64,000 nucleotides of DNA from Olleya sp. YS (GCF_029760915.1 NZ_CP121685.1:2381001-2445000), one strand, 5' to 3'. Counted from the first letter of the stretch, positions 1 through 9,205 are shown. Translations and numbers: made by a program. Notes: generated from the letters alone by a model not told the origin.

Positions 1-14
1 TTTTAACAACTAAA

Positions 15-752
15 ATGCAAATTATGGCAGACTCTAAACCATCCAGTAGCAACGGAATATCTAGTGAAGTTGTAGATAAACTATCAAAAGAGATTAATAA
101 TATGTTATCTTTTGCAGTGTATAATGGTATTATTATCAATACCGAAATTAATAAACTTATACAAAATAGTACTGTTGATGATTTAATAAATGCACATAAT
201 CTATTGTGTAAAAATGTAGCTCCTGCAACACCAAAATCTATTGAGTTTACTAAAAAACTACATCAAGAAGGTGCAAATAAATCATTATTAAATAAATTAC
301 CATTAGTAAGAAACTTAATTATATTAGGTCTACTTTTTTTATCAATTTTTATACTAACTGGCTTGTCTACGCAAGTCAATAATGACTCTTTAGATAAGGG
401 AATTATGGATAATAATGGTTTATCATTATTATATAATCTTGGGTATTTAGCATCAATATCTGGGTTAGGCGTGTTATTTTTTTTACTTAAAAATGTCAGT
501 CAATCTGTTAAAAAAGGGAATTTACTACCAGAGGAATCTATTGAATATGCAGCTCAAATTATTTTAGGAATCATATCTGGTTTAATATTATCAGAAATAT
601 TATCTGTTTATATTACGAATCCAGATCAAGTAAATTTATTTAATAAAAGTGTATTAGCATTAATCGGTGGATTTTCTTCAGATGCTATATTTAGTGTATT
701 ACAAGGAGTAATAGATCGTATTAAATCTATTTTTATTCCATCTTCTAATTAA
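15..752 (+). CDS. Hypothetical four-helix membrane protein
   Basis: I do not recognise this 245-residue protein. The first 95 residues are polar and mostly helical. Four hydrophobic segments follow, at about residues 100-117, 138-158, 178-200 and 211-231, so it is probably an integral inner-membrane protein with a long cytoplasmic N-terminus. No catalytic motif is visible. An ATG at position 15 opens the frame, and a second in-frame ATG at 24 is equally possible. Only 14 bases lie upstream in the window, so promoter and operon partners cannot be judged. It converges with the lipoprotein gene ending at 757, with only four bases between the stops. Confidence 0.6.
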   Translation: MQIMADSKPSSSNGISSEVVDKLSKEINNMLSFAVYNGIIINTEINKLIQNSTVDDLINAHNLLCKNVAPATPKSIEFTKKLHQEGANKSLLNKLPLVRNLIILGLLFLSIFILTGLSTQVNNDSLDKGIMDNNGLSLLYNLGYLASISGLGVLFFLLKNVSQSVKKGNLLPEESIEYAAQIILGIISGLILSEILSVYITNPDQVNLFNKSVLALIGGFSSDAIFSVLQGVIDRIKSIFIPSSN

Positions 753-756
753 AAAA

Positions 757-1134
757 TTATTGTCTAATAAATTCTAGGTCAGAATAATCAGGAAGTAATA
801 AATTACCGGAAGCTGTAAATTCAAATGACGTTACAATAGTTTCATTTTCAATGTCAGAAATTGTTAGGATGTCATTGCTTATACTCCAGTTAAAATCTGT
901 TGTAGTGCCTATATCACCATTTAAAGTTGTTGTCAAAAAAATTCGGAAACCTTCATTGTTATCTTGAAAAATAAGTCTAAACTCGTTAAGTGGCTCTTCA
1001 GTAAAGTCACTTCGTAACCAGTCTCCAACTATTGGGTGTGTATCCATTGATACATTAGAATCATCATCATTATCACAAGACAATAGAGTAAAACAGAATA
1101 GACAAACTAAAAATAGTCTGATGCTATTAATCAT
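757..1134 (-). CDS. Small lipocalin-like lipoprotein
   Basis: A 125-residue protein with a lipoprotein signal: hydrophobic residues 4-18, then a lipobox LLSC with cysteine 20, followed by an acidic DNDDD stretch typical of Bacteroidota surface or periplasmic lipoproteins. The rest alternates short beta strands. It contains a GDW motif followed by a strand-rich region ending in FEFTASG, the pattern of small lipocalin-like (DUF4923/DUF5004-type) domains. Function is unknown; ligand binding in the envelope is a guess from the fold. A -7-like element TACATTTG lies at 1205-1212 on the minus strand, about 70 bases upstream of the ATG, so it probably has its own promoter. Confidence 0.65.
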   Translation of the reverse strand: MINSIRLFLVCLFCFTLLSCDNDDDSNVSMDTHPIVGDWLRSDFTEEPLNEFRLIFQDNNEGFRIFLTTTLNGDIGTTTDFNWSISNDILTISDIENETIVTSFEFTASGNLLLPDYSDLEFIRQ

Positions 1135-1204
1135 ATTTTTGGATTAATTTTTAAGACTCTTAATAATTAGAATTTTAGGGAATTACTAAGAGTAATTATT
1201 TGTG

Positions 1205-1212
1205 CAAATGTA
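1205..1212 (-). promoter_or_regulatory. -7 promoter element for the lipocalin-like lipoprotein
   Basis: On the minus strand the octamer TACATTTG matches the Bacteroidota -7 consensus TAnnTTTG and lies 70 bases upstream of the start codon at 1134. No TTG was found at the expected distance for the -33 box, so the call rests on the -7 box alone. Confidence 0.35.
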
Positions 1213-1243
1213 GTAAAAGTCTGTAAGATATTTTCAGAAACAA

Positions 1244-1276
1244 AAAAAGCAATTCTTTAAAATTGCTTTTTGTAAA
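1244..1276 (-). terminator. Intrinsic terminator downstream of dnaN
   Basis: The arms AAAAAGCAATT (1244-1254) and AATTGCTTTTT (1261-1271) form an 11-bp perfect hairpin with a six-base loop. Read on the minus strand the hairpin is followed by further T residues. It lies 20-47 bases past the dnaN stop, as expected for the end of the gldF-gldG-dnaN transcript. Confidence 0.75.
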
Positions 1277-1290
1277 AAATATATTTAATA

Positions 1291-2409
1291 TTAGCTGTTT
1301 AGCATGACTGGCATCACTAACATGGTTACAGTTTCGCCTTCATCTAAATCGTCTATTGGTGTTAAAATACCTGCTCTGTTGGGCATACTTAACTCTAATT
1401 GTACATCGTTAGAATTTAAATTGTTTAACATCTCTATTAAGAAACGCGAGTTGAAGCCTATTTGCATGTCGTCTCCTTGATAATCACAAGTTAAACGCTC
1501 TTCTGCTTTGTTAGAGTAGTCGATATCTTCAGCAGAAATATTTAATTCTGCACCAGCTATTTTTAATCTAATTTGATGGGTTGTTTTATTAGAGAAAATA
1601 CTAACACGACGTACAGAGTTTAAAAACTGAGTTCTATCTATAGTCAATTTATTAGGATTTTCTTTTGGTATTACTGCTTCGTAATTTGGATATTTTCCAT
1701 CAATTAAACGACAGATTAACACCGTATTTTCAAAAGTAAATTTTGCGTTGGAGTCGTTATATTCAATAGTCACTTCTTCTTCGCTTGCTGCTAAAATTCC
1801 TTTTAAAAGATTTAAAGGTTTTTTAGGCATAATAAACTCAGCTACCTGAGACGCTTTCACATCTTCACGACCGTATTTTACTAGCTTATGGGCATCTGTA
1901 GCTACAAAAGTTAACCCTTCTGTAGAAAACTGAAAAAATACACCACTCATAACAGGTCTTAAATCATCATTACCTGCAGCAAAGATGGTTTTGTTTATTG
2001 CAGTTGCTAAGATATGTCCAGGCATTTTTGTACTGCTAGGATCTTCTAAGCTTACTGCTTTAGGAAACTCGTTTCCGTCTGCATACGCTAAAGCGTATTT
2101 ACCATGGTTAGAGCTTATTTCTACTGTATTATTGTCTTCAATAACAAACGTTAAGGGTTGCTCTGGAAAGGTTTTTAAAGTATCTAACAATAAACGTGCA
2201 GGAATAGCAACACTACCTTCGTTATCACTTTCTACATCTAAAACTGCAGACATCGTTGTTTCTAAATCGCTTGCAGAAACGGTTAATTTATTTTGATTGA
2301 TGTCGAATAAAAAATTATCTAAAATGGGTAGTGTATTCGAGCTGTTTATAACACCTCCTAAAACTTGTAATTGTTTTAGTAAATAGGTACTTGATACAAT
2401 AAATTTCAT
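1291..2409 (-). CDS. dnaN: DNA polymerase III subunit beta (sliding clamp)
   Basis: The 372-residue product has the usual length of a bacterial beta clamp and reads as three clamp domains. The N-terminus MKFIVSSTYLLKQLQVLGGV, the central motif RPVMSGVFF and the C-terminal ending VMPVML are classic DnaN signatures. The protein forms a ring-shaped dimer that tethers DNA polymerase III, and other DNA-acting proteins, to DNA. It lies 84 bases downstream of gldG on the same strand and may be read from that transcript. A good -7 box at 2447-2454 suggests it also has its own promoter. A strong terminator follows the gene. Confidence 0.98.
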   Translation of the reverse strand: MKFIVSSTYLLKQLQVLGGVINSSNTLPILDNFLFDINQNKLTVSASDLETTMSAVLDVESDNEGSVAIPARLLLDTLKTFPEQPLTFVIEDNNTVEISSNHGKYALAYADGNEFPKAVSLEDPSSTKMPGHILATAINKTIFAAGNDDLRPVMSGVFFQFSTEGLTFVATDAHKLVKYGREDVKASQVAEFIMPKKPLNLLKGILAASEEEVTIEYNDSNAKFTFENTVLICRLIDGKYPNYEAVIPKENPNKLTIDRTQFLNSVRRVSIFSNKTTHQIRLKIAGAELNISAEDIDYSNKAEERLTCDYQGDDMQIGFNSRFLIEMLNNLNSNDVQLELSMPNRAGILTPIDDLDEGETVTMLVMPVMLNS

Positions 2410-2446
2410 TATTTATTTGCGTTATGTTCTGTTAATATTCGTATTA

Positions 2447-2454
2447 CAAATATA
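2447..2454 (-). promoter_or_regulatory. -7 promoter element for dnaN
   Basis: Minus-strand TATATTTG matches TAnnTTTG exactly, 38 bases upstream of the dnaN ATG. The -33 region has TTTCC rather than a clear TTG at the 19-base spacing, so strength is uncertain. It would let dnaN be expressed apart from the gld genes. Confidence 0.5.
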
Positions 2455-2493
2455 TTGTTAATGTCTCTAAATTGGAAACAAACTTATTAACAC

Positions 2494-4173
2494 TTACTTG
2501 GCGTATTTTTTCTTTCTAAAGTAGTTAAAAGAAAAACCAAAAACACCCAGTAAAAGCAATGGTAGTAAGATATTTATGAGTTGCCACTTTGTTTTTTCCT
2601 CAGTTATTTTTTCTGGATTTAAAAAGGCAACTGCTATTTCTTTAGATCTAATGTTTATAAGTCCAGTATCATCTAAAAGGTAATTGGCTACGTTTACTAA
2701 AAATTCTTTGTTACCAAATGTTTGTCCTGTGTATTTATCAAACCCTAACTCTTCTACACCTTGTCTTCCCACTTCATTTTTAATAACGTCTCCATCAGAT
2801 ATAACGACCATTTTAGTAGGCACACTTTCATCTTTATTGTCTGAGAGGGTAACAGGTTTAACCCTATTTTTATAGACAGAAGTAAATGTATTTTCTAATA
2901 ATACAGCAAGTATTTGCGGACCTTTATTAAATGTTTTTGGGTCTAGTTGGTCATTAACCATATCCAAGCTAATCTCTCTTGGTGTGCCTTCTAATTTGGT
3001 TAAAGGCGCACTTTGTAGTAAGATGGTTTTAGTCGTTCTATTTTTTAGTGTATCCATTGGATTAGCAAAGTCAAACTTTAAAAAGTCTAAATTATTAACT
3101 ATGGGATGATTAGAGTTTCCTTTTGCTAATGGCGAATACGTCCAAGGATAACTTTGGAATTGGCTATTACTACCTTCTCCAGACGCTAAGGTAATAGGTG
3201 CAGAGTACATAGAACTAACTATTAACGGATTAATACGTACACCATATTTAAAGAAAAAATCGGTTAAATTTAAATCCATTGGTACAGCTACGTTTTTACC
3301 TAGATCGTTATACAAACTATCTTTGCTCATAGCAACCTTTTCAAGTAACCATAAGCTTTTTCCACCATTCATGGTGTATTGGTCTAAAATGTATTTTTCT
3401 TCTTCTGTAAAGGCTTCTGTTGGTTTTGCGTTGATAATTAAATCGTAGCCTTTAAGTTTTTGCAAGGTGTTTTCGGCATCTTTAGACACACTATCTAAAG
3501 TAAAAGGTGCAATAAAATAGTAATCTCTAAGGGTTTTTATGTAATCTGCTATATATCTATTGTCTAGTTGTCCATTGCCTTTTAATACTGCTATTTTACG
3601 TCGTTTGGGGTTGACTAATTTGCTCAATCCATCTGCAAATGCATATTCTAGATGTTGTACAGAATTAGTAACTAATTGTTGTTGTGTAGCTCCAATTGTA
3701 TTTTTTACTAAAGGAATTTTAACAGTTGCATTATTATAACTTGCTAAAGCCCAAGGAAAAATAACTGCTTGACTAGATTTACCATTTTCTTTAACAGTTA
3801 GTTGCATAGGTGTTAATCCACGCGCATTTAATTGCTGAATATTTTGATCTCGTGTCGCATCATCTTCAATAGGATTTATAAAGTTGAAACTTATGTTGCT
3901 ATTGTAAGCCGAAAATTCTTCAAGTAATTGTTTCGTTTCGGTTTTTAATTTTCTGAATTCAGACGGAAAATCTTCACCTTCTAAAAACACATCTATGACT
4001 ACTGGAGAATCGGCTTTTTTAATAATATCTAAAGCAGATGGATTAAGTGTAAAGCGTTGGTCTGAGGTCAAATCAAAACGCTTATATACCTTGTTTGCAA
4101 GTATATTTATTAGGAGTAACCCAATAAGTAATAAGCCTATATGTTTGATGGTTTTATTCAAATTCTTTTTCAA
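2494..4173 (-). CDS. gldG: Gliding-motility ABC transporter substrate-binding-like protein GldG
   Basis: This 559-residue protein has one N-terminal membrane helix (about residues 11-28), a large extracytoplasmic domain and one C-terminal helix (about 532-552) followed by a basic tail. This is the known architecture of GldG, the auxiliary subunit of the GldA-GldF-GldG ABC transporter implicated in Bacteroidota gliding. The early segment KVYKRFDLTSDQRFTLNPSA and the DQYTMNGGKSLWLLEKV region are typical of the family. The ATPase GldA is not in this window. Its start overlaps the end of the preceding 161-residue gene by 20 bases, implying translational coupling. In organisms I know of, gldF and gldG are usually directly adjacent, so the gene between them is unusual. 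Confidence 0.93.
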   Translation of the reverse strand: MKKNLNKTIKHIGLLLIGLLLINILANKVYKRFDLTSDQRFTLNPSALDIIKKADSPVVIDVFLEGEDFPSEFRKLKTETKQLLEEFSAYNSNISFNFINPIEDDATRDQNIQQLNARGLTPMQLTVKENGKSSQAVIFPWALASYNNATVKIPLVKNTIGATQQQLVTNSVQHLEYAFADGLSKLVNPKRRKIAVLKGNGQLDNRYIADYIKTLRDYYFIAPFTLDSVSKDAENTLQKLKGYDLIINAKPTEAFTEEEKYILDQYTMNGGKSLWLLEKVAMSKDSLYNDLGKNVAVPMDLNLTDFFFKYGVRINPLIVSSMYSAPITLASGEGSNSQFQSYPWTYSPLAKGNSNHPIVNNLDFLKFDFANPMDTLKNRTTKTILLQSAPLTKLEGTPREISLDMVNDQLDPKTFNKGPQILAVLLENTFTSVYKNRVKPVTLSDNKDESVPTKMVVISDGDVIKNEVGRQGVEELGFDKYTGQTFGNKEFLVNVANYLLDDTGLINIRSKEIAVAFLNPEKITEEKTKWQLINILLPLLLLGVFGFSFNYFRKKKYAK

Positions 4174-4639
4174 GTTGATAGGTTTTTAATGCTGCTACTG
4201 TATCGTTTTTAAATTGTAATTCTAAACACTCTTGTTGGTTATTAAATGCACCAGGTTTAAAGCCTAAATTATAGTTCCATAGGTCATTAGAATTGGCTTT
4301 AATTGTTTCATCCCAACCAAACCATTCTGGTTCTCCAAGCTCTGCTTCAACCTCTTGTTTGGTTTTACCAATAAGTTGATTTTGTTGTTTTATTTGGTCT
4401 ACCATTTCATAACGTAACTCCGGAAACTCCTGCCAATCTTCTGCATTAAAATACTTTTGATGATGGTAGCTTGTAAAAATATTTAGCAATGGATAAAACA
4501 TCCAAAAATAGAGTAGAGGCGTAGCAATAATACTAATCAGTAAGCTTATCCATTTGTTATTACCTATGGTTTTTATAAACAACCAAGCTAATATAAAAAC
4601 AACAATAAACGATATAACTAAACCAGCTGTAATTATCAT
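4154..4639 (-). CDS. Membrane protein with SmpA-like C-terminal motif, between gldF and gldG
   Basis: A 161-residue protein with two hydrophobic segments (about residues 3-24 and 29-57) and then a soluble domain. Residues 89-106 read LIGKTKQEVEAELGEPEW, which resembles the start of SmpA/OmlA- and BLIP-like folds, where a 'G x t x x e V x x x l G x P' motif opens a small alpha/beta domain. The function is unknown. It starts one base after the gldF stop and its end overlaps the gldG start by 20 bases, so the three genes are almost certainly co-translated. This suggests a structural or assembly role linked to the GldFG complex. That role is inference from position only. Confidence 0.7.
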   Translation of the reverse strand: MIITAGLVISFIVVFILAWLFIKTIGNNKWISLLISIIATPLLYFWMFYPLLNIFTSYHHQKYFNAEDWQEFPELRYEMVDQIKQQNQLIGKTKQEVEAELGEPEWFGWDETIKANSNDLWNYNLGFKPGAFNNQQECLELQFKNDTVAALKTYQLEKEFE

Positions 4640-4640
4640 G

Positions 4641-5354
4641 TTACTGTGTTTTAATATTGAATTTAGTTAACGCTATAAACAGAATAGTCACACTTAAAAA
4701 ATAGATAATATCTCTGGTGTCTAACACACCACGACTCATGCTTTTGTAATGAGCATTCATTCCTAAATTATCGATAAAATTACTAGATGTTACGTCTGCA
4801 ATGCCTTCAAAACCAATGAAAAAGAATAGACATAAAAATACAGCTATTATAAAAGCCACTATTTGGTTATCTGAAATTGTTGACGCAAATACACCAATTG
4901 CAGTGTAAGCTGCTACTAAAAATAACAGACCAAAATACGATCCTAAAGTACTTCCAAAATCTAAATTACCTACAGGATCACCTAATTGATAAACGGTATA
5001 AACATAGAGTAGTGTTGGTATTAAAGCTATAATGATTAATACCAATGCTCCAAAATATTTACCTAAAACTAGCTGTAAGGTGCTAATGGGTTTGGTAAGT
5101 AACAGTTCTAAGGTACCTTGTTTTTTCTCGTCACTAAAACTTCGCATAGTTACCGCAGGAATCAAGAATATTAATATCCAAGGTGCTAATAAAAAAAACG
5201 TCGATACATCTGCAAAACCATTATCTAAAATATTGAATTCGCCTTTAAACACCCACAAAAACAGTCCATTTAATAGCAAGAATATGGCAATCACTAAATA
5301 ACCTATTGGCGAAGCGAAGAAGGAGTTGATTTCTTTTTTAAGTATGGCGAGCAT
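4641..5354 (-). CDS. gldF: Gliding-motility ABC transporter permease GldF
   Basis: A 237-residue polytopic protein with about six membrane helices and the ABC-2 permease signature: N-terminal KKEINSFFASPIGYLVI, then TMRSFSDEKKQGTLELLLTK, the coupling region typical of GldF and NosY-like permeases. GldF is the membrane subunit of the GldAFG transporter required for gliding in Flavobacterium johnsoniae. It is followed directly by the 161-residue gene and gldG. It is preceded, with a gap of five bases, by a small membrane protein gene read in the same direction, so a longer operon is likely. Confidence 0.93.
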   Translation of the reverse strand: MLAILKKEINSFFASPIGYLVIAIFLLLNGLFLWVFKGEFNILDNGFADVSTFFLLAPWILIFLIPAVTMRSFSDEKKQGTLELLLTKPISTLQLVLGKYFGALVLIIIALIPTLLYVYTVYQLGDPVGNLDFGSTLGSYFGLLFLVAAYTAIGVFASTISDNQIVAFIIAVFLCLFFFIGFEGIADVTSSNFIDNLGMNAHYKSMSRGVLDTRDIIYFLSVTILFIALTKFNIKTQ

Positions 5355-5359
5355 GTACT

Positions 5360-5824
5360 TTATTTATTATATGATTTTTTAAACTTATATAATTTGATGG
5401 CATAAAAAAACGCAAAAACAAGACCATAGATAGAAGCAAAAAAGCTAACAGTTTGTGGTGTAGGTTTTTTGCTACCAAATCTATTGAAACATACTCCAAC
5501 TATAAAAATAATAACATAAATTATAAAAGGTGTTTTCAGTTTATTTAAATTATAATTTTGCTCTTTGAGTTCTAAAATTGATGAAATATCATTTAATTTT
5601 TTTAATTCATCCTCTTTAAGTTTTATTTCTGTTTCAGAAATCATATACTCAACGTGTTCAAAAGCTAAATATATCTCGTTCTGCTCAACAAATTCATTTA
5701 CTATTTCTTTACCATTTTCAATTCCTGTTGAATCAATTTTTAAATGCAATTTTTCTTTAATTATAGTAGTATATATTGCTTCACTTAGTTCTACTATTAA
5801 ATCTTTTATTTTATTACTATTCAA
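5360..5824 (-). CDS. Hypothetical protein with two C-terminal membrane helices
   Basis: This 154-residue protein is not recognised. Residues 1-95 are charged and helical, rich in Glu and Lys, and could form a coiled coil. Two hydrophobic segments follow (about 99-114 and 126-143), then a short basic tail KLYKFKKSYNK. No enzyme motif is seen. It lies only five bases upstream of gldF on the same strand, so it is probably co-transcribed with the gliding genes. It looks more AT-rich than gldF, and there is no evidence that it takes part in gliding. Confidence 0.6.
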   Translation of the reverse strand: MNSNKIKDLIVELSEAIYTTIIKEKLHLKIDSTGIENGKEIVNEFVEQNEIYLAFEHVEYMISETEIKLKEDELKKLNDISSILELKEQNYNLNKLKTPFIIYVIIFIVGVCFNRFGSKKPTPQTVSFFASIYGLVFAFFYAIKLYKFKKSYNK

Positions 5825-5866
5825 TTTTCAAATGTTATTTCTAATTTATTGCCAACTGCTACTGGT

Positions 5867-6163
5867 TTACTGCAAACTAACCATCTTATCCACACTCCAA
5901 GCTTCAGGTTTAGCATTAAACAAAGGTTTGGTTTTAGCCCAAATACTTTTAAATAAGTCAGAGTTTCTGTAATTTTCTAAATCGCTTTCATCGTTCCAAT
6001 AGCTATACGTAAAAAACACATTGCTATTGTGTTTGTCTCTGTACAATTCTAGTAATTGATTGCCTTCAAACCCTCTAATTTTATGTTTTACCGTTTCAAA
6101 ATTAGCCAAAAAGGTGTCAATATGTGCGTCTTCAAAACTTAATTTTACAATTCTTACCAACAT
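5867..6163 (-). CDS. ABM-fold (antibiotic biosynthesis monooxygenase-like) protein
   Basis: The 98-residue length and the pattern of a short dimeric alpha+beta barrel fit the ABM superfamily: an initial strand MLVRIVKLSF, then FEGNQLLELYRD, then FFTYSYWNDESDLENYRNSD. Members include quinol monooxygenases, heme-degrading enzymes and many uncharacterised cytosolic proteins. The substrate cannot be inferred here. It sits 41 bases downstream of the SAM hydrolase-like gene on the same strand and probably shares its transcript. Confidence 0.8.
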   Translation of the reverse strand: MLVRIVKLSFEDAHIDTFLANFETVKHKIRGFEGNQLLELYRDKHNSNVFFTYSYWNDESDLENYRNSDLFKSIWAKTKPLFNAKPEAWSVDKMVSLQ

Positions 6164-6204
6164 AAATACTCCCTTTTGTAATTTCCGCTAAAGCGCAAAT
6201 CTTA

Positions 6205-7038
6205 TTACTTTAAAAAATTAATTGTCACTGTATCACGTAACGCTAATCCCATCAAGCTACTTGCGCTTCCTACAGTTTGATTATTACTTTTATAAATGGC
6301 AATCTCTAAACAGTTAGAGCTATTAAACACCACTAATCCTCGTCCTTCATCATTACGCTTGTCTTCTGGGATGTCAAAATTTATAATATCACTGTACTTA
6401 CTGTGTATTTTTTTAAACTTGTAATTTCGTGCAGACACCTCGTAATTGCGACCTTTTTGCAACTTTTCAAAAAAGTTTTTTCTAATGTTGGTTACGACAT
6501 TTCCGTAATTATCAATATAAATGATACTGCCTATAATTTGGGTTTGTTCTTCATTGACGTAAGGCACTAAATTTTTTATGGGTTTAATCTTATCAATAGC
6601 TTTACCAATAACTTCTAAGGTACCACCACGTGCAATGTGACAAGCTACTTTTACAAACACATCCAACACAGGGAAGCTCGTTTCTATTTTATCATGGATG
6701 TTAATCTCAACTAGTTTAGAAGGTGCAATTTCATTAGCAATCATGCTTATAATTCCATTATTGGCACACACAAAATAGTGATCGTCCAACTGTACAGCAA
6801 TATGTTTGTTTTCTGGGTTAATTTCAGAGTCTATGCCAATAACATGAATAGTTCCTTTTGGAAAACTACTGTAAGCATTTTGAATAATATAAGCAGCCTC
6901 AGCAATATTAAAAGGCGAAATAGAATGTGAGATATCAACAATTTTAACATCAGGCAATTCACTATAAATAGCACCTTTTATTGCGCCAGCAAAGTGATCT
7001 TTCTCTCCAAAGTCTGTCGTTAATGTTATTATTGGCAT
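6205..7038 (-). CDS. SAM hydrolase / SAM hydroxide adenosyltransferase family (DUF62) protein
   Basis: The 277-residue product begins ITLTTDFGEKDHFAGAIKGA and contains DISHSISPFNIAEAAYI, IHVIGIDSE and YIDNYGNVVTNI. These are hallmark segments of the DUF62 family, which hydrolyses S-adenosylmethionine to adenosine and methionine and includes the fluorinase and chlorinase. The plain bacterial members are thought to be hydroxide adenosyltransferases. The conserved Asp near the N-terminus (TTDFG) is present. The gene is divergent from the phoH-like gene across a 120-base gap and heads the minus-strand run leading into the ABM protein and possibly gldF. Confidence 0.9.
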   Translation of the reverse strand: MPIITLTTDFGEKDHFAGAIKGAIYSELPDVKIVDISHSISPFNIAEAAYIIQNAYSSFPKGTIHVIGIDSEINPENKHIAVQLDDHYFVCANNGIISMIANEIAPSKLVEINIHDKIETSFPVLDVFVKVACHIARGGTLEVIGKAIDKIKPIKNLVPYVNEEQTQIIGSIIYIDNYGNVVTNIRKNFFEKLQKGRNYEVSARNYKFKKIHSKYSDIINFDIPEDKRNDEGRGLVVFNSSNCLEIAIYKSNNQTVGSASSLMGLALRDTVTINFLK

Positions 7039-7158
7039 CTATTATTGTTGATATTTTTTTAACCGCAAACACATAAAAATTGTGTAAGTTTGTTAGGTTA
7101 GCATCACGAAAACAAAACTAATAAAATTGTACAGATTAATTTAATAAATGCAACGCTT

Positions 7159-8112
7159 TTGAACGAAATAATTATTGAACTTGAAGAGATTTCTCCAAAA
7201 GAATTTTTTGGAACTGGAAACGAAAACATTACACTACTAAAAAAATACTTCCCTAAACTTAAAATAGTTGCCAGAGGAAACAAAGTTAAAGCCTATGGTG
7301 ACGAAGAGCTTCTTGAAGAGTTTGATAGACGAATGACCATGTTGCTTAAGCATTTTTCTAAGTACAATACATTAGACGAAAACGTCATAGAGCGTGTGTT
7401 GACCAGTCAAAGTAGTGACGATTATTCAACTTCTGAAAAAAGTGGAGAAGTTTTAGTCCATGGTGCAAATGGTAAACCAATTAAAGCCATAACAGCCAAC
7501 CAACGCAAGATGGTCGAGCTGATGCGTAAAAACGATATGGTGTTTGCTATTGGTCCTGCAGGAACAGGTAAAACCTATACAGGAGTCGCATTAGCGGTTC
7601 AAGCTTTAAAAAATAAAGAAGTAAAACGAATTATTTTAACACGTCCAGCTGTAGAAGCAGGCGAAAATTTAGGATTTCTTCCTGGCGATTTAAAAGAAAA
7701 ACTAGACCCTTACATGCAACCGTTATATGATGCCTTGCGCGATATGATTCCTGCGGAAAAATTAGCACAATACATCGAAAATGGAACCATACAAATTGCA
7801 CCTTTAGCCTTTATGCGTGGACGTACGTTGGATCATGCGTTTGTGATTTTGGACGAAGGTCAAAATACGACACATGCGCAAATGAAGATGTTTTTAACCA
7901 GAATGGGTAAAAGCGCTAAATTTTTGCTTACTGGTGATCCTGGTCAAATCGATCTGCCACGTCGTACTATTTCTGGACTTAAAGAAGCCTTACTTATTTT
8001 AAAAGGTGTTGAAGGAGTAGGTATGATTTTCTTAGATGACAAAGATGTAATCCGTCATAAACTAGTTAAAAAGATTATTGCTGCTTATAAGAATATTGAG
8101 AACAGAGAGTAG
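7159..8112 (+). CDS. phoH: PhoH family ATPase
   Basis: A 317-residue cytosolic protein with an N-terminal KH-like region (residues 1-70) and a PhoH ATPase domain. The Walker A motif GPAGTGKT is at residues 132-139 and the Walker B segment HAFVILDEGQN at about 226. PhoH/YbeZ proteins are predicted RNA-associated ATPases, often linked to YbeY and ribosome maturation. The start is a TTG at 7159. The ATG at 7148 runs into a stop after four codons, and the family N-terminus MNEIIIELE matches the TTG start. Rare start codons recur in this window. Confidence 0.93.
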   Translation: MNEIIIELEEISPKEFFGTGNENITLLKKYFPKLKIVARGNKVKAYGDEELLEEFDRRMTMLLKHFSKYNTLDENVIERVLTSQSSDDYSTSEKSGEVLVHGANGKPIKAITANQRKMVELMRKNDMVFAIGPAGTGKTYTGVALAVQALKNKEVKRIILTRPAVEAGENLGFLPGDLKEKLDPYMQPLYDALRDMIPAEKLAQYIENGTIQIAPLAFMRGRTLDHAFVILDEGQNTTHAQMKMFLTRMGKSAKFLLTGDPGQIDLPRRTISGLKEALLILKGVEGVGMIFLDDKDVIRHKLVKKIIAAYKNIENRE

Positions 8113-8163
8113 TCTAGTAATCAGTAAGCAGTCACAGTAGACAGTATAAATAACAACTAAATG

Positions 8164-8188
8164 TCACACTGAGTTTGTCGAAGTGTAA
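8164..8188. repeat. Short REP-like inverted repeat
   Basis: The stretch ACACT (8166-8170), GAGTTTGTCGA, AGTGT (8182-8186) forms a short hairpin. The core, which reads TTCGACAAACTCAGTG in reverse complement, resembles a dispersed intergenic motif I recall from many Bacteroidota genomes. Only one copy was seen here. It lies between the phoH-like gene and purC, next to a degenerate run of CAGT/TAGT words at 8113-8145. Confidence 0.4.
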
Positions 8189-8224
8189 ACAAAACAACAA
8201 AACAGCTCATCAACAAATCAACTA

Positions 8225-9175
8225 ATGAGTAACACAATAATAGCATCCAATTTCAACTTCCCAAACCAAAAAAGTGTTTACAAAGGAAAAGTTAGAGAGG
8301 TTTATAATATAAATGATGAAGAACTAGTCATGATTGCAACAGATCGACTTAGTGCGTTTGATGTGGTAATGCCAAAAGGAATCCCTTACAAAGGACAAAT
8401 CCTTAATCAAATTGCCACCAGCATGATGAAAGCTACCGAAGATTTGGTACCAAATTGGTTAACAGCCACTCCAGATCCAAATGTTGCAGTTGGACATTTG
8501 TGTACACCTTTTAAAGTTGAAATGGTGATTCGTGGGTATTTGTCAGGTCATGCTGCACGCGAGTATAAAGCAGGTAAACGCACACTTTGTGGAGTTGAGA
8601 TGCCAAACGGTATGAAGGAAAATGATAAGTTTCCTGAGCCCATTATCACACCAGCTACAAAAGCTGAAATGGGAGATCATGACGAGGATATTTCACGAGA
8701 AGACATCCTGAAAAAAAGAATAGTTAGTGAAGAAGACTACTTGGTTTTAGAGGATTATACTCGTAAATTGTTTCAACGCGGAACAGAAATCGCAGCTTCA
8801 AGAGGATTAATTTTAGTAGACACTAAATATGAATTTGGAAAAACTAAAGACGGAAACATCGTATTGATTGACGAAATTCATACGCCAGATTCTTCACGTT
8901 ATTTTTATGCAGACGGTTACCAAGAGCGTCAAGATAATAACGAAGCTCAAAAACAATTGTCTAAAGAGTTTGTACGTCAATGGTTAATTGCTAATAATTT
9001 TCAAGGGTTAGAAGGGCAAACCGTACCAGAAATGAGTGATGATTATATCGAAACCGTATCTGAGCGCTACATTGAACTCTATGAAAATATTATGGGAGAA
9101 CCATTTGTAAAAGCTGATGTTAGTAACATCCAAAGTAGGATAGAGGCTAATGTGTTGAAGTATTTAAAAAGATAA
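8225..9175 (+). CDS. purC: Phosphoribosylaminoimidazolesuccinocarboxamide synthase
   Basis: SAICAR synthase, 316 residues. It joins aspartate to CAIR with ATP in de novo purine synthesis. Diagnostic segments are [21 protein letters not shown] near the start, [42 protein letters not shown] and [18 protein letters not shown]. The length fits the longer form common in Bacteroidota rather than the 240-residue E. coli form. It stands 112 bases downstream of the phoH-like gene, with a REP-like element in between, so the two may be separately transcribed. Confidence 0.97.
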   Translation: MSNTIIASNFNFPNQKSVYKGKVREVYNINDEELVMIATDRLSAFDVVMPKGIPYKGQILNQIATSMMKATEDLVPNWLTATPDPNVAVGHLCTPFKVEMVIRGYLSGHAAREYKAGKRTLCGVEMPNGMKENDKFPEPIITPATKAEMGDHDEDISREDILKKRIVSEEDYLVLEDYTRKLFQRGTEIAASRGLILVDTKYEFGKTKDGNIVLIDEIHTPDSSRYFYADGYQERQDNNEAQKQLSKEFVRQWLIANNFQGLEGQTVPEMSDDYIETVSERYIELYENIMGEPFVKADVSNIQSRIEANVLKYLKR

Positions 9176-9205
9176 TTTGATGAAGTTTACAGTCATGTTA
9201 GTTAT

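Noticed and set aside
1985-2296. Plus-strand open frame inside dnaN
   Set aside because: It is antisense to a universally conserved gene, with no promoter or recognisable protein features.
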